Below are positions 45,454 through 54,152 of a stretch of 64,000 nt of DNA, one piece after another. Within the stretch, counting starts at the first letter, position 1. Every line of letters begins with the position of its first letter. The DNA is from Desulfomarina profundi (lineage in GTDB: Bacteria; Desulfobacterota; Desulfobulbia; Desulfobulbales; Desulfocapsaceae). The position numbers were made by a program, and so were the translations under genes. Location of the stretch: contig NZ_AP024086.1 in NCBI RefSeq assembly GCF_019703855.1, positions 2,686,501-2,750,500 of the forward strand. The letters run 5' to 3'. The notes below the pieces were generated by a model that searched no databases, was not told the DNA's origin, and was given only the letters and a program-made list of their open reading frames with translations.

Positions 45454-46110
45454 TCAATGATCACTATCCCATTCAGCTTTTACACGGGTGATAATTTTCT
45501 GGATCAGAGGCAGTTTTTCCGGTGCGCAGACTCCAATCAGGGGTTCTCCCTGCTCCACGGATACACCGGGTTGAAAGTAAATCGAATGGATCACGCCACG
45601 CTCGCCCGTATAATAAACCGGAGTATCCCTTTTCATCAGAGACATGGTGAAAACCTCATCACCCTGACCAATGGTCACCGATCGGGCTCCCTTCTTTTCA
45701 ATACGTGACTGGATATCCAGGGCAAAGAAGTATTTTGCTGTTTCCGGTGCTGGAAAGAGAGAGAGGACCTCTTTGAGAATATTTTCGATAATTTCCTTTT
45801 TCTTCATGGGATGTCTGATGGTCAGCAGCTTTGTTCCCGCTTCAACGAAACATCCATCAAGTTCCGTTGCAATTGTATCAACAGTCCCATTTATTTTCGC
45901 AGTTATTATCTTCGGATTTCTTTCCCTGTTGATCTCGTAAAGCGCTGTTCCGGGAATCTGTTTCCATTCACCGGCAGGGGCATCCACTTCCTGTCCCTCA
46001 CCAACCTTGAAGGTCACCCGACCGGTATGAACAGCATGAACATCAACATAGTCATACGGATCAGTTCTATATTTACTCAATAATTCATCAAAATCTAATT
46101 CATTCGACAT
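45454..46110 (-). CDS. Biotinyl/lipoyl-attachment-like protein
   Basis: 218 residues, no signal peptide. Two beta-barrel lipoyl-like segments: 'TAKINGTVDTIATELDGCFVEAGTKLLTI' (~70-100) and 'SLMKRDTPVYYTGERGVIHSIYFQPGVSVEQGEPLIGV' (as two blocks: SLMKRDTPVYYTGERGV, then IYFQPGVSVEQGEPLIGV), near 155-195. The second aligns with the biotinyl consensus AMKM...G.V..I....G..V..G..L, so the Lys in SLMKR is the candidate biotin site. It lies just beyond the MITE upstream of birA, same strand. The parent carboxylase is not in the window. Confidence 0.75.
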   Translation of the reverse strand: MSNELDFDELLSKYRTDPYDYVDVHAVHTGRVTFKVGEGQEVDAPAGEWKQIPGTALYEINRERNPKIITAKINGTVDTIATELDGCFVEAGTKLLTIRHPMKKKEIIENILKEVLSLFPAPETAKYFFALDIQSRIEKKGARSVTIGQGDEVFTMSLMKRDTPVYYTGERGVIHSIYFQPGVSVEQGEPLIGVCAPEKLPLIQKIITRVKAEWDSDH

Positions 46111-46400
46111 AACTCATCCTGTTTTCACGCCATCAATGGCAAAAATAATTAATCTGCCCGATCCAGCATTTTCATCGATTTTCAATACTTCGATATAGTA
46201 TTAATCCTGCACTTCAGAGTTTTTCCCATCCTTCATGGTCCATAAAACCGATAAATACGGGATTGAAGTCTGGATTTTTCATGCAGTACTAAAGCATTAC
46301 GTTTATACTGAGATACTTCTTCCTTGACAAGATTTACTTTTACAACTGTCACAAACTACAAATCCTGCGACCAGTTACGGCACAACACCTTCTGACGACA
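46111..46400. other. Divergent gap with repeat fragments
   Basis: Contains an isolated MITE-type end (AATCCTGCACTTCAG near 46204) and a family D piece (CAAATCCTGCGACCAGTTAC, 46360-46379). No gene seen. It lies between the divergent biotinyl-like and ydbH genes and should hold their promoters, which I could not pick out. Confidence 0.5.
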
Positions 46401-48755
46401 ATGATAAAGAAAGCACTGCTCCTTTTCATCTTCCTTTTGACTCTACTGTGTTGTACCGTTCTCGGCCTCTTTTTTCTGCCATCTTTCACCGATATCTGGC
46501 TTATCCCGAGACTGACCGAAAATCTGCCCTTTGCCACCAGGGAAATCAACCTGCTGCGAATCTCACCATGGCAGCTTCACGGAACGGTCATTTTAGCCAA
46601 CGGGGAAGAGGACCGTGTTGTTCTTCCCGATGTCAGCCTCCATTTCAGCCCGACTGCACTCATAAACGGTGTAATTGACAGGATTGAGATTAATGGCGGA
46701 ACTATCCACATGCAAGAAAAAGAAGGAAAAAGCGGTGAAAAAACAGTGGCCGATTACCCTCTTCTCCTCCCCGCCATCTGTAAAAATCTTACGATAAAAA
46801 ACAGCACGGTTTTTCTGCACACTGAAAGCCGAACCGCTTTTTTCATGATAAACGGAACGGTGCAGACTCGCTTCAAATCCACTGATACTGGCAAAAAACA
46901 ACTTCAGGGACTACAGGCAGAAATTAACCTTGATGGCTTCCTGCCCCTGACCGCAGACATCCAGTTGAAAGAAAATCCAAAAGGATATGCCATCCACATC
47001 GCTGCCACTCTTCCCGATATCGACCGGGCGACCGTATCTGTTCCTTCTCTGCATGAATATTCTCCCAAAGGCAGCATGTTCCTGGAGGGCGATCTTGAAA
47101 CTGAAGGAATAACAAAAATCTCCATGGCCGAAATAAAAGCAACGTTTACGGGCCTGCATATTTCCCGGGAAAATGGTTCATTTGGCACCTCCCCGTCAGG
47201 TAAGCCGGTCATTCTCCATATACGGAAAAAAAAGAACAAAATTTTCAGCACCATCCAGGGAATCTTCTTTTCCGGGCCGGTCTCAGGATCTGTTGATTTC
47301 AGCGGAGAATTCGATTTATCAGATAATAGATTTTCAGGTTCCGCCCAGTCCCTGCTCCACTCTCCTGCCATTCCCCTGAAGATAACGTTTTCCGGCAGAC
47401 AGAAAAATCACGGTACAACCCTCAGGTTTACCGCAAAAACAGGTGCTCCTGCCAGGGACAAGGCTCGTTTCACCGTCAGCCCCCTCAATTTAGGCGGGAA
47501 CCTCACGCTCGAAGAAGGCCATATCAGCGGCAGAGTGCAGGGAACTGCAGGCAGCGTATTCATTGAGAGGGAAACAGAATTAAAAGACATCTCCTTTTCC
47601 ATTCCTGTACGCTTTCCCTTGTCGGAAAAAAAGAAATCATCGGGCAGTTTTTCAATCGATACTGTCAACTATAAAGACAACACGATTGCCGGTCTTGAAG
47701 GGACCCTTTCCTACAGCCGGAATAGTGCCGTTTTTGGCGTTGACGTTAGAGCTGCTTTTCAACCTGGCCTTTCCCTGCAATGTAGAGGGACAGTCACCCT
47801 TCCGGCATTTCTGAGGGGAGAATGTACCCTGCCGGAGACAGCGGTTGATTCGGCTTCACTCCCTTCCTTTATCGCCCTGCCGCCGGAAACGAGTTTCAGT
47901 GGAAGAATTCAGGCTGCAGCCCGTTTTGCAATAAAAAACTCCATTTTCTCAGGCAGAGCTCAAACCAGTCTGAGCAATGGCACACTTGTTCAGGGTGAAA
48001 CACGGCTGGAAGGTATCAATCTCAACATGACCCTGCCGGACCTTCCCCATGTTCGCAGCAGTCCCGGCCAACTCTGTACCATTGATGCCGTAACATTGGG
48101 AAAAATCAGCTTGAATAATGGTCGCATACGTTTCAGAATTGAGGACGATCAATCTGTTTTCATTGAAAAAGGAGGGTTCTCCTGGTGCGGCGGGCAGGTG
48201 GAAAGCAGTTCTTTTCGACTCTCCCGAACTGCTGAAAAACTGAAGACCACCCTCTACTGCGACCGACTCAAGTTTACTCAGCTCCTCGACCAGTTCGGTA
48301 TAAAGGACACGGAGGGAGAAGGATCCCTGAACGGGAAACTGCCGGTCATATTGTCAAAGACCGGTATTACCTTTGATAACGGTTTTCTCTTCTCCACCCC
48401 TGGCCACAGCGGTATTGTCCATTTCAACAATACTGGACAACTGCGTGAAAACATGCCGGGTATTGACCAGACACCATACCTTGATTACTCTATGCAGGCA
48501 CTGGAAAATTTTTCCTACAACTGGACCCGGCTGACATTCAACAGTGAAGCGGACGACCTGCTGATCAAAATGCAGCTTGACGGCAAACCTGCCACTCCCC
48601 TGCCGTTCGGTTATAAAAACGGCCGGATTATCTCCACAGAACAGGGGGCCGGACTGCAACACCCTGTACGGCTTGATTTGAATTTTCGCATCCCGCTTAC
48701 CGAACTTTTCCGGTACGGGAAGAACATGCAATCCATAATGGAGAATATGCAATGA
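46401..48755 (+). CDS. ydbH: YdbH-type AsmA-like intermembrane protein
   Basis: 784 residues: one N-terminal membrane anchor ('LLFIFLLTLLCCTVLGLFFL') then a long periplasmic beta-rich body full of repeating strands, typical of AsmA-like lipid-transport proteins. The C-terminal part ('FTQLLDQFGIKDTEGEGSLNGKLPV' and 'GFLFSTPGHSGIVHFNN') matches YdbH. The ydbH-ynbE-ydbL gene order matches the E. coli set, in which YdbH and YnbE form an intermembrane bridge for phospholipids. It overlaps ynbE by 4 bases. Confidence 0.87.
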   Translation: MIKKALLLFIFLLTLLCCTVLGLFFLPSFTDIWLIPRLTENLPFATREINLLRISPWQLHGTVILANGEEDRVVLPDVSLHFSPTALINGVIDRIEINGGTIHMQEKEGKSGEKTVADYPLLLPAICKNLTIKNSTVFLHTESRTAFFMINGTVQTRFKSTDTGKKQLQGLQAEINLDGFLPLTADIQLKENPKGYAIHIAATLPDIDRATVSVPSLHEYSPKGSMFLEGDLETEGITKISMAEIKATFTGLHISRENGSFGTSPSGKPVILHIRKKKNKIFSTIQGIFFSGPVSGSVDFSGEFDLSDNRFSGSAQSLLHSPAIPLKITFSGRQKNHGTTLRFTAKTGAPARDKARFTVSPLNLGGNLTLEEGHISGRVQGTAGSVFIERETELKDISFSIPVRFPLSEKKKSSGSFSIDTVNYKDNTIAGLEGTLSYSRNSAVFGVDVRAAFQPGLSLQCRGTVTLPAFLRGECTLPETAVDSASLPSFIALPPETSFSGRIQAAARFAIKNSIFSGRAQTSLSNGTLVQGETRLEGINLNMTLPDLPHVRSSPGQLCTIDAVTLGKISLNNGRIRFRIEDDQSVFIEKGGFSWCGGQVESSSFRLSRTAEKLKTTLYCDRLKFTQLLDQFGIKDTEGEGSLNGKLPVILSKTGITFDNGFLFSTPGHSGIVHFNNTGQLRENMPGIDQTPYLDYSMQALENFSYNWTRLTFNSEADDLLIKMQLDGKPATPLPFGYKNGRIISTEQGAGLQHPVRLDLNFRIPLTELFRYGKNMQSIMENMQ

Positions 48756-48952
48756 AAGCGCTTGCACTTTGTTATCTTTTTTTCTTCATTTTAACCGGAA
48801 CAACTCTTTTTACTTCGTGCACCAGGCATGAAGTGGAATTGAAACCGGTTGAAATCAAACCGATTCATATCACCATCGACATCAACGTCAAGGTCGATAA
48901 GGCATTGGATGACTTTTTCGGCGATCTTGACGAAGTTCAGGCCGAAGAATAA
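48752..48952 (+). CDS. ynbE: YnbE-type small outer-membrane lipoprotein
   Basis: 66 residues. A lipobox 'TLFTSC' gives lipidated Cys23. The short mature part has 'VEIKPIHITIDINVKVDKALDDFF', the pattern of YnbE, whose strand caps the YdbH C-terminus at the outer membrane. Coupled to ydbH by a 4-base overlap. Confidence 0.88.
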   Translation: MKALALCYLFFFILTGTTLFTSCTRHEVELKPVEIKPIHITIDINVKVDKALDDFFGDLDEVQAEE

Positions 48953-48999
48953 ATCATATTAATGACAAGATACAAGAATGAGATCAAATGAGGCATACC

Positions 49000-49386
49000 A
49001 TGTTAAAAAAAATAACCGTTCTGTCCTTCTTCCTCTTCCTGCTGGCCCCGTTTTTCCTCACCCCTTCTCCCGCAGGCGCAACCAGCGTCAAAGAAGTCAA
49101 GGCCCGTATGATTGCACGGATCCCGACAATCAACAGTTTAAAGAACAAGGGAATTATCGGTGAAAACAACCAGGGATTCCTTGAATACAGAAGCGGCAGT
49201 AAAGTGCAGCAAAAACTGATCGATGCCGAAAACGCTGACAGGGCACTTGTCTACCGGGTTATCGGGAAAAAACAGGGAGCATCTCCTGCCCTGGTCGGCC
49301 AGCGTCGGGCAAAGCAGATTGCCCGGAAAGGCAAGGCCGGGCAATGGTTCCAGAAAGCTGACGGCAGCTGGTATAAAAAATCCTGA
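49000..49386 (+). CDS. ydbL: YdbL-type (DUF1318) periplasmic protein
   Basis: 128 residues. The start at 49000 (M-L-K-K) is preferred, with GAGG upstream; ATG 48988 is also in frame. A signal peptide ends near 'PAGA'. 'VKARMIARIPTINSLKNKGIIGENNQGFLEYR' followed by 'ENADRALVYRVIGKKQG' is typical of DUF1318. In E. coli YdbL modulates the YdbH-YnbE bridge. It ends 'WYKKS'. Confidence 0.88.
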   Translation: MLKKITVLSFFLFLLAPFFLTPSPAGATSVKEVKARMIARIPTINSLKNKGIIGENNQGFLEYRSGSKVQQKLIDAENADRALVYRVIGKKQGASPALVGQRRAKQIARKGKAGQWFQKADGSWYKKS

Positions 49387-49426
49387 CTATCAAATACCAG
49401 TGCCTTGCAGGCCGGAGAAATACCGC

Positions 49427-50167
49427 ATGAAAAAACATTCACCCAGGGACACACTTTTTCGAGTTGACTCCATCAATGAAGATTTTGTCTTCAACGAGCA
49501 TGTGGTGGAGGTCTTTGATGATATGCTGGACCGTTCAGTTCCCTTCTATGGAGAGGTGATCAGGTCCAGTGCCAGATTGCTGGACTGTTTTCTCCATTCC
49601 GGGGATACAGTTTATGACCTTGGCTGTGCCACTGGAACAACGTTGCTTGAATTTTCCAGAATCCTGGAAAGAAAGGGATTACATTTTATCGGTATCGACA
49701 ATTCCGCCGCCATGCTCGATAAGGCCCGACTCAAAGCAAAAATCTATTCAAAAGAAGACAGCCTTGACTTTCTGAAAGAAGATATCACAACAATTCATCA
49801 CCCGGGTACAGGAGCCTTTATTGTCAACTATACCATGCAGTTCATCCGACCTCTGAAACGCGAAGAATTTGTACAACGGATCTATTCCAACCTCAGGCCC
49901 GGGGGCATTCTCCTGCTCAGTGAAAAAGTAATCAGCCACGATCGCCGTATTAACCGGGAATATATTGACATCTATCATGCCTTCAAACGTTCCAGGGGAT
50001 ATTCCGAGCTTGAAATTGCCAAAAAGCGCGAAGCCCTGGAGAACATCCTGATCCCTTTTTCCATAGATGAAAACAGGGCGCTGCTTTCCAATTGTGGTTT
50101 CCAATCGGTGGAAACCTATTTTCAATGGTTCAACTTTGCCTCTTTCATAGCTGTTAAACCAGCCTGA
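49427..50167 (+). CDS. cmoA: Carboxy-S-adenosyl-L-methionine synthase
   Basis: 246 residues. ATG 49427 was chosen (GGAG upstream); the frame to 49223 overlaps ydbL out of frame. Motif I is 'VYDLGCATGTTLLEFSRIL'; 'FVNEHV'-type N-terminus and 'LLSEKVISHDRRINREYIDIYHAFKRSRGYSELEI' fit CmoA. It makes carboxy-SAM from SAM and prephenate for tRNA wobble-uridine modification. cmoB follows after 6 bases. Confidence 0.95.
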   Translation: MKKHSPRDTLFRVDSINEDFVFNEHVVEVFDDMLDRSVPFYGEVIRSSARLLDCFLHSGDTVYDLGCATGTTLLEFSRILERKGLHFIGIDNSAAMLDKARLKAKIYSKEDSLDFLKEDITTIHHPGTGAFIVNYTMQFIRPLKREEFVQRIYSNLRPGGILLLSEKVISHDRRINREYIDIYHAFKRSRGYSELEIAKKREALENILIPFSIDENRALLSNCGFQSVETYFQWFNFASFIAVKPA

Positions 50168-50173
50168 TTTCCC

Positions 50174-51133
50174 ATGAATTACCTGTCCTTTCTTCCCTCT
50201 TCAGCCCATTTTGACGCAATTTCGGAACTCCACCAGTCACGTCAGAACTGGGTCAACCAACAGAAAAAAGGGTTTCTCCGCTACCGTAACCCCTACCTTG
50301 AGCTTTCACAGTTCCATGCAGACCACGTGGACTGCGACAATGAAATCGTAACCATCGGCTCGTCAGCTGAAATTGACGATACCGCGCGTCAGAAAATACG
50401 GCTGGCCCTGCAGGATTTCATGCCCTGGCGCAAAGGCCCTTTCTCCATTTTCGGCATTGACGTGGACGCGGAATGGCGAAGCGAAAGAAAATGGCGGAGA
50501 ATAGTTCCAGAGCTTCCCGATTTAAACGGGAAAATTGTGGGGGATATCGGCTGCAACAACGGCTACTACATGTTCCGCATGGTGCCGCACAAACCACAAC
50601 TGGTCCTGGGCCTTGAGCCGTCCGTACAGCACTACTACTGCTTTAAGGCTCTGAACAGCATGGCCGGCTGTGACCAGCTCGACATCGACCTGCTGGGAGT
50701 TGAACATCTCCCCTTTTTCGAATCCTGTTTCGATGTGATTTTTCTCCTGGGCATTATTTACCACCGCCCCTCCCCCATTGACACCCTGAGGGATATCCTT
50801 ACTGCCCTGCAACCGGGTGGAACACTCATCCTGGAATCACAGGCCATCCCCGGAGACGAACCGATGGCTCTTTTCCCTGAAAAAACGTACGCAAAGGTTC
50901 CAGGCACCTATTTTGTCCCTACAGCAACCTGTCTTCGAAACTGGATGGACAAAGCGGGATTCAGAGATATCAAAGTTTTCTGTTCGCATCCCATGTCCAG
51001 CGAAGAACAGCGACAGACCGAATGGATGGTTTTTGAATCCTTTGCAGATTTCATCAGGCCGGACAACCCGGAGCTTACCGTGGAAGGTTATCCTGCACCA
51101 CTTCGTATTTTTTTCAAAGGCAAAAAGAGGTAA
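50174..51133 (+). CDS. cmoB: tRNA U34 carboxymethyltransferase
   Basis: 319 residues. 'WRSERKWRRIVPEL' and 'VGDIGCNNGYYMFRM' then 'GLEPSVQHYYCFKALN' and 'LLGIIYHRPSPIDTLRDI' are CmoB hallmarks. It transfers the carboxymethyl group to 5-hydroxyuridine-34, forming cmo5U. The cmoA-cmoB pair supports full wobble-U modification in this organism. Confidence 0.95.
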   Translation: MNYLSFLPSSAHFDAISELHQSRQNWVNQQKKGFLRYRNPYLELSQFHADHVDCDNEIVTIGSSAEIDDTARQKIRLALQDFMPWRKGPFSIFGIDVDAEWRSERKWRRIVPELPDLNGKIVGDIGCNNGYYMFRMVPHKPQLVLGLEPSVQHYYCFKALNSMAGCDQLDIDLLGVEHLPFFESCFDVIFLLGIIYHRPSPIDTLRDILTALQPGGTLILESQAIPGDEPMALFPEKTYAKVPGTYFVPTATCLRNWMDKAGFRDIKVFCSHPMSSEEQRQTEWMVFESFADFIRPDNPELTVEGYPAPLRIFFKGKKR

Positions 51134-51139
51134 GAGCTG

Positions 51140-51724
51140 TTATTCAGCTGCGGGCAGTAACTGAAAAATGGTGTTGAAATCCCCCTCAACCTCCTTCACA
51201 TCAAGAAATCCGGCTGATTTGAGCTGCCTGATAACAGTTGACGTGCTGACACGGTGATCCAGCGGCGGCCCTTGCTCACAGGCTTTGCTGTCCTTTTCCC
51301 AGTCAATAATTACAAGTTTACAACCCGACCGGAGAACCCTCCTGATCTCTGCCAGCAATGGCCCCGGTGGGGTCAATTCATGATAGAGCGCTATAAGCCA
51401 GATTCCGTCAACACTGCTGTCTGTGAAGGAAAGTTCATCCCTGTCCATCAGTTCTGGATAGACAATGCCGTCTTTTGGCAGAGTTTTTTTCATCTCTGAT
51501 ACCATGATCGGTTCAATATCCAGGGCAACGACCTTTACGTCGGGACCTGCATAACCGGCGATTTCACGGGTCAGGTATCCTGTTCCGGCACCAATATCCA
51601 GATATAGAGTGCCATCTGCAGAACTGACCAGTTCCCAGACAAGATGAGGTGGAATCCATCTCAATCTTTCAGGATTATTAAGCTTCTTTCTCTTGGCCGG
51701 ATCAAATTTTTTTGCTGATGTCAT
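51140..51724 (-). CDS. Class I SAM-dependent methyltransferase
   Basis: 194 residues. Motif I is 'YLDIGAGTGYLTREIAGYAG', then 'VVALDIEPIMVSEM' and 'SVDGIWLIALYHELTPPGPLLAEIRRVLRSG', which resembles UbiE/MenG-like small-molecule methyltransferases. The substrate is unknown. It converges on cmoB (gap 6 bases). Confidence 0.85.
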   Translation of the reverse strand: MTSAKKFDPAKRKKLNNPERLRWIPPHLVWELVSSADGTLYLDIGAGTGYLTREIAGYAGPDVKVVALDIEPIMVSEMKKTLPKDGIVYPELMDRDELSFTDSSVDGIWLIALYHELTPPGPLLAEIRRVLRSGCKLVIIDWEKDSKACEQGPPLDHRVSTSTVIRQLKSAGFLDVKEVEGDFNTIFQLLPAAE

Positions 51725-51750
51725 AATCAGTCACTCCTTTTTACGTAAAT

Positions 51751-51828
51751 GATCAAAGGTGCCCCAGACTCACTTACAGGTTTAATTTTGAATGAAAACA
51801 CAGAGTTACAAATCCTGTGACCAGTTAC
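51751..51828. repeat. Repeat family D, copy 4
   Basis: Shares TGAAAACACAGAGTT, CAAATCCTGTGACCAGTTAC and CACTTACAGG with the copy at 57509-57587. It fills part of the 714-base gap 51725-52438. Confidence 0.75.
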
Positions 51829-51889
51829 TTTTTTCTGTTCGTTCTATACTCCCAAACCACTCCTGGTTCAGATTAGCCCGTGCCTGGCC

Positions 51890-51979
51890 GAAAATGAGTT
51901 TTTTTGTTTGAGTCCGGGTAAGCGTCAATTCCGAAAATTTTGTACCTGACACCGCCTGAACTGATGAGATAAACGGGTT
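51890..51979. repeat. Repeat family B, copy 5
   Basis: CGAAAATGAGTTTTTTTGTT core, then TGTACCTGACACCGCCTGAA and CTGATG, paralleling 40954-41089. It has no hairpin insert. The remaining gap to 52200 has no recognised gene. Confidence 0.65.
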
Positions 51980-52200
51980 ACACAACTTCTTTTCCAAAGA
52001 TACAACTATTATCCCGAAAATAGTTTGTTGTATACCTGAATCAGTTTCAACAGAAAACAAATTCAATGCAAAAGTTGTCATTCAGGCAGATTATGGTATA
52101 CACTTCAGGGAATATTGAAAACCGTCAACCATAACCCGCATTTCTCATCAGTCCAGGCGGCGTCAGGGTCAAAGTTCTCGGAGTCTTCGCTTACCGGGCA

Positions 52201-52370
52201 GTGAATTATAGTGATCTATATTTACTGCCGAAATACTGTAGAAGATGGCGTCGCCTGGGCTGACCTTGGGTGAACATTGTGTAAATTTTGTTCTATTACT
52301 GATAGTTGTCCAATTATTTGTAATCTACAGTTATTCTCAAAATTGACATAATGTTCATGAGAAATGCGGG
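52201..52370. repeat. Repeat family C, copy 2 (inverted)
   Basis: Begins GTGAATTATAGTGATCTATA and ends ATGTTCATGAGAAATGCGGG. It is the reverse of 7244-7414, about 170 bases. No zinc-ribbon gene is attached here, so this looks like a solo copy of that element's end. Confidence 0.78.
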
Positions 52371-52438
52371 ATAAGGCAGGCAACAGGAAAAACAGAGCAA
52401 TTATTTCCACAATACAAAAAAATACCAGGAGTTAATAC

Positions 52439-52987
52439 ATGGACAAACATAATTGTACCCTCTACAGCAGCGGCCTGAAGGGCGCCGAAGCCACCTTTGG
52501 AGAAGAAGCAGAAAAAATCGGAGTAAAAGAAGTTGTATACTCCTTTGAAGGACATAAACTGTCCCGGGAAAAAAATGTCATAGTTCTCAGCCAGGACGAA
52601 CTCGAGCGGGGCGATATCAGCATGGAACTGGCTTCCAGGATGCTGAACCGCACCTACTACGAAACGGACAAAATCAGAAAGGTTCTGCAGACCATTTTTC
52701 ATATGGTCAACAGTGGTCATCAGGTTTTTGTGGTCGGTTCCATCCAGGAGGACGGTTCCGTAAAAGGTGGAACCGGCTGGGCTGTCGAACTGGCCAAGAT
52801 GTTCAACCGCCCCCTTCATGTCTTTGATCAACCGCAGAAAAAATGGTTCACCTGGCGGGCCGGCAGCTGGCAGGAAGACAGCCCGAAAATAGAATACGAT
52901 ACTTTTGTCGGCTCCGGTACACGCTATCTCAGTGATGCCGGCCGTGAAGCCATTGGCAGACTCTTTGCTGATTCCTTCCCCGAATAG
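52439..52987 (+). CDS. Hypothetical protein, possible SLOG/Rossmann-like
   Basis: 182 residues behind AGGAG. No signal or membrane helix. 'LYSSGLKGAEATFGEEAEKIGV' and 'QVFVVGSIQEDGSVKGGTGWAVELAKMFNRPLHVF' suggest a nucleotide-binding Rossmann-type fold; 'GGTGWAVELAKMFNRPLHVFD' resembles the end of SLOG/YspA-like domains. I do not recognise a named family. Transcribed alone, between repeats. Confidence 0.7.
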   Translation: MDKHNCTLYSSGLKGAEATFGEEAEKIGVKEVVYSFEGHKLSREKNVIVLSQDELERGDISMELASRMLNRTYYETDKIRKVLQTIFHMVNSGHQVFVVGSIQEDGSVKGGTGWAVELAKMFNRPLHVFDQPQKKWFTWRAGSWQEDSPKIEYDTFVGSGTRYLSDAGREAIGRLFADSFPE

Positions 52988-52992
52988 AGAAC

Positions 52993-53166
52993 AAGCTTGA
53001 TGATCTCGTAAAAAGTCGTTCAACGTTCCCATATGGACTCTGGAAAAACTCCGATATACAAGGCGTGGCGGTGTCGTGTAAGCGCAGGCGTACATATGGT
53101 ACGTCGAGCATTACACGATCACCCCACAACGCAGTAGATCGGAGTTTTTACGAGTCCATCAAGCTT
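52993..53166. repeat. 174-bp imperfect palindromic element
   Basis: Outer arms AAGCTTGATG (52993-53002) and CATCAAGCTT (53157-53166), with CTCGTAAAAA/TTTTTACGAG just inside. A second internal pair, AAAACTCCGAT/ATCGGAGTTTT, lies near 53045 and 53140. No coding frame. The layout is that of a non-autonomous element or a large hairpin. Confidence 0.8.
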
Positions 53167-53289
53167 TATTCACTTTTTTACAGGCAAGGCAGGGCATATC
53201 AGTTGTTCTGTCTTGTTTGAAAAAAATGCCGAAATTTCCCCTCTTTATTTTTCTGCATTCCTCTCCTGCCAATCCTCATCATCACTTCT

Positions 53290-53349
53290 GTAACTGATCA
53301 CAGGGCAGGCAACCTCGTTGCATCAATTATTGTATTTGTAACCTGTTAC
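53290..53349. repeat. Repeat family D, inverted copy (D2)
   Basis: GTAACTGATCACAGGGCAGG, CAACCTCGTTG and CATCAATTATTGTATTTGTA are the reverse complement of 14444-14506 with few differences. Confidence 0.78.
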
Positions 53350-53440
53350 CCACTTCTTATCTGCAGATTTCCAAAAATAAAAACATGCAATCAATATCAC
53401 ACAGTGGTACAATAGAGACTTACCTCTATACCAACCCGTA

Positions 53441-53533
53441 TTTCTGGACTGACCTCCGGGGGACAATTGTGTTTATTTGAGCACAGTACCAATCATATCA
53501 ACATGAGCACTATGTTCATGAAAAATGCGGGCT
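53441..53533. repeat. Repeat family C, diverged copy
   Basis: CTATGTTCATGAAAAATGCGGG and CCGTATTTCTGGACTGACCT match ends of family C with a rearranged middle. It lies directly upstream of the rhodanese-like gene and could supply its promoter. Confidence 0.5.
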
Positions 53534-53559
53534 GATCGTTTTTTTTTGGGAGCAGCACC

Positions 53560-53991
53560 ATGAGAAAGGCCGTCTTCGTACTCACTGTACTTGGAATTCT
53601 GACAGCAGGGACTGTTTTTGCCAGGCAAACTTACAATTATATCAATAGCAAGTCCCTGCTTGAAATACTGGACACAGGAAATTCTGCGCAACTGGTGGAT
53701 ATTCAAAAAAAAAAATGACTACCTGATGCATCATTTCTCCCATTCCGTCCAAACCGCAGCTTATCCTGTCAAATCAGAACTGGACAAAAAACGTCTTGCA
53801 CCTGTAATCAGCAAATTACAGCAGACTGACGGCCGGATTATTATTGTCGGTCCCGGGGAAAAGGTGCTGCCAAAAGAGCATTCAGATATTTAACAACTCG
53901 AGGCATTTCTCCGGAACGGATTGCCATCCTTGAAAAAGGTATACGCGGCTGGCCGAAACCCGAACTGCTGCTGGACACCTACGGTCACTGA
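53560..53991 (+). pseudogene. Rhodanese-like exported protein, two frameshifts
   Basis: Start at 53560 with a signal peptide ('VLTVLGILTAGTVFA'). Reading 'INSKSLLEILDTGNSAQLVDIQ' continues only if the A11 run near 53705 is treated as A10, giving 'KKNDYLMHHFSHSV'. A second break is repaired by one extra G in the G run near 53865, giving 'IIIVGPGGKGAAKRAFRYL', then 'GISPERIAILEKGIRGWPKPE' to the stop. The fold matches rhodanese (sulfurtransferase) but the catalytic Cys position reads as Gly-Pro-Gly, so it may be inactive. Whether the indels are real is unclear. Confidence 0.65.
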
Positions 53992-54059
53992 AACAACACA
54001 TAATCTGTTCCGGCGGAACAGAAAAGATACCCGGTCCATGAACCTGTCCGTCCAGGCAG

Positions 54060-54152
54060 GGCCATTTTCTTTATTATTTAGGCAGTAAACTTCTTGCCAT
54101 AGTTTACCGCCAGGTCATTACAGAAGATGGCATCGCCTGGAATGACTTCGGG
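54060..54152. repeat. Family C-like fragment
   Basis: ACAGAAGATGGCATCGCCTGG is close to the GAAGATGGCGTCGCCTGG block of family C. It lies at the end of the peptidase gene. Confidence 0.5.

Noticed and set aside
52993-53166. An integron attC site or integrase-linked site
   Set aside because: No integrase gene, no cassette array and no core-site consensus that I can recognise.
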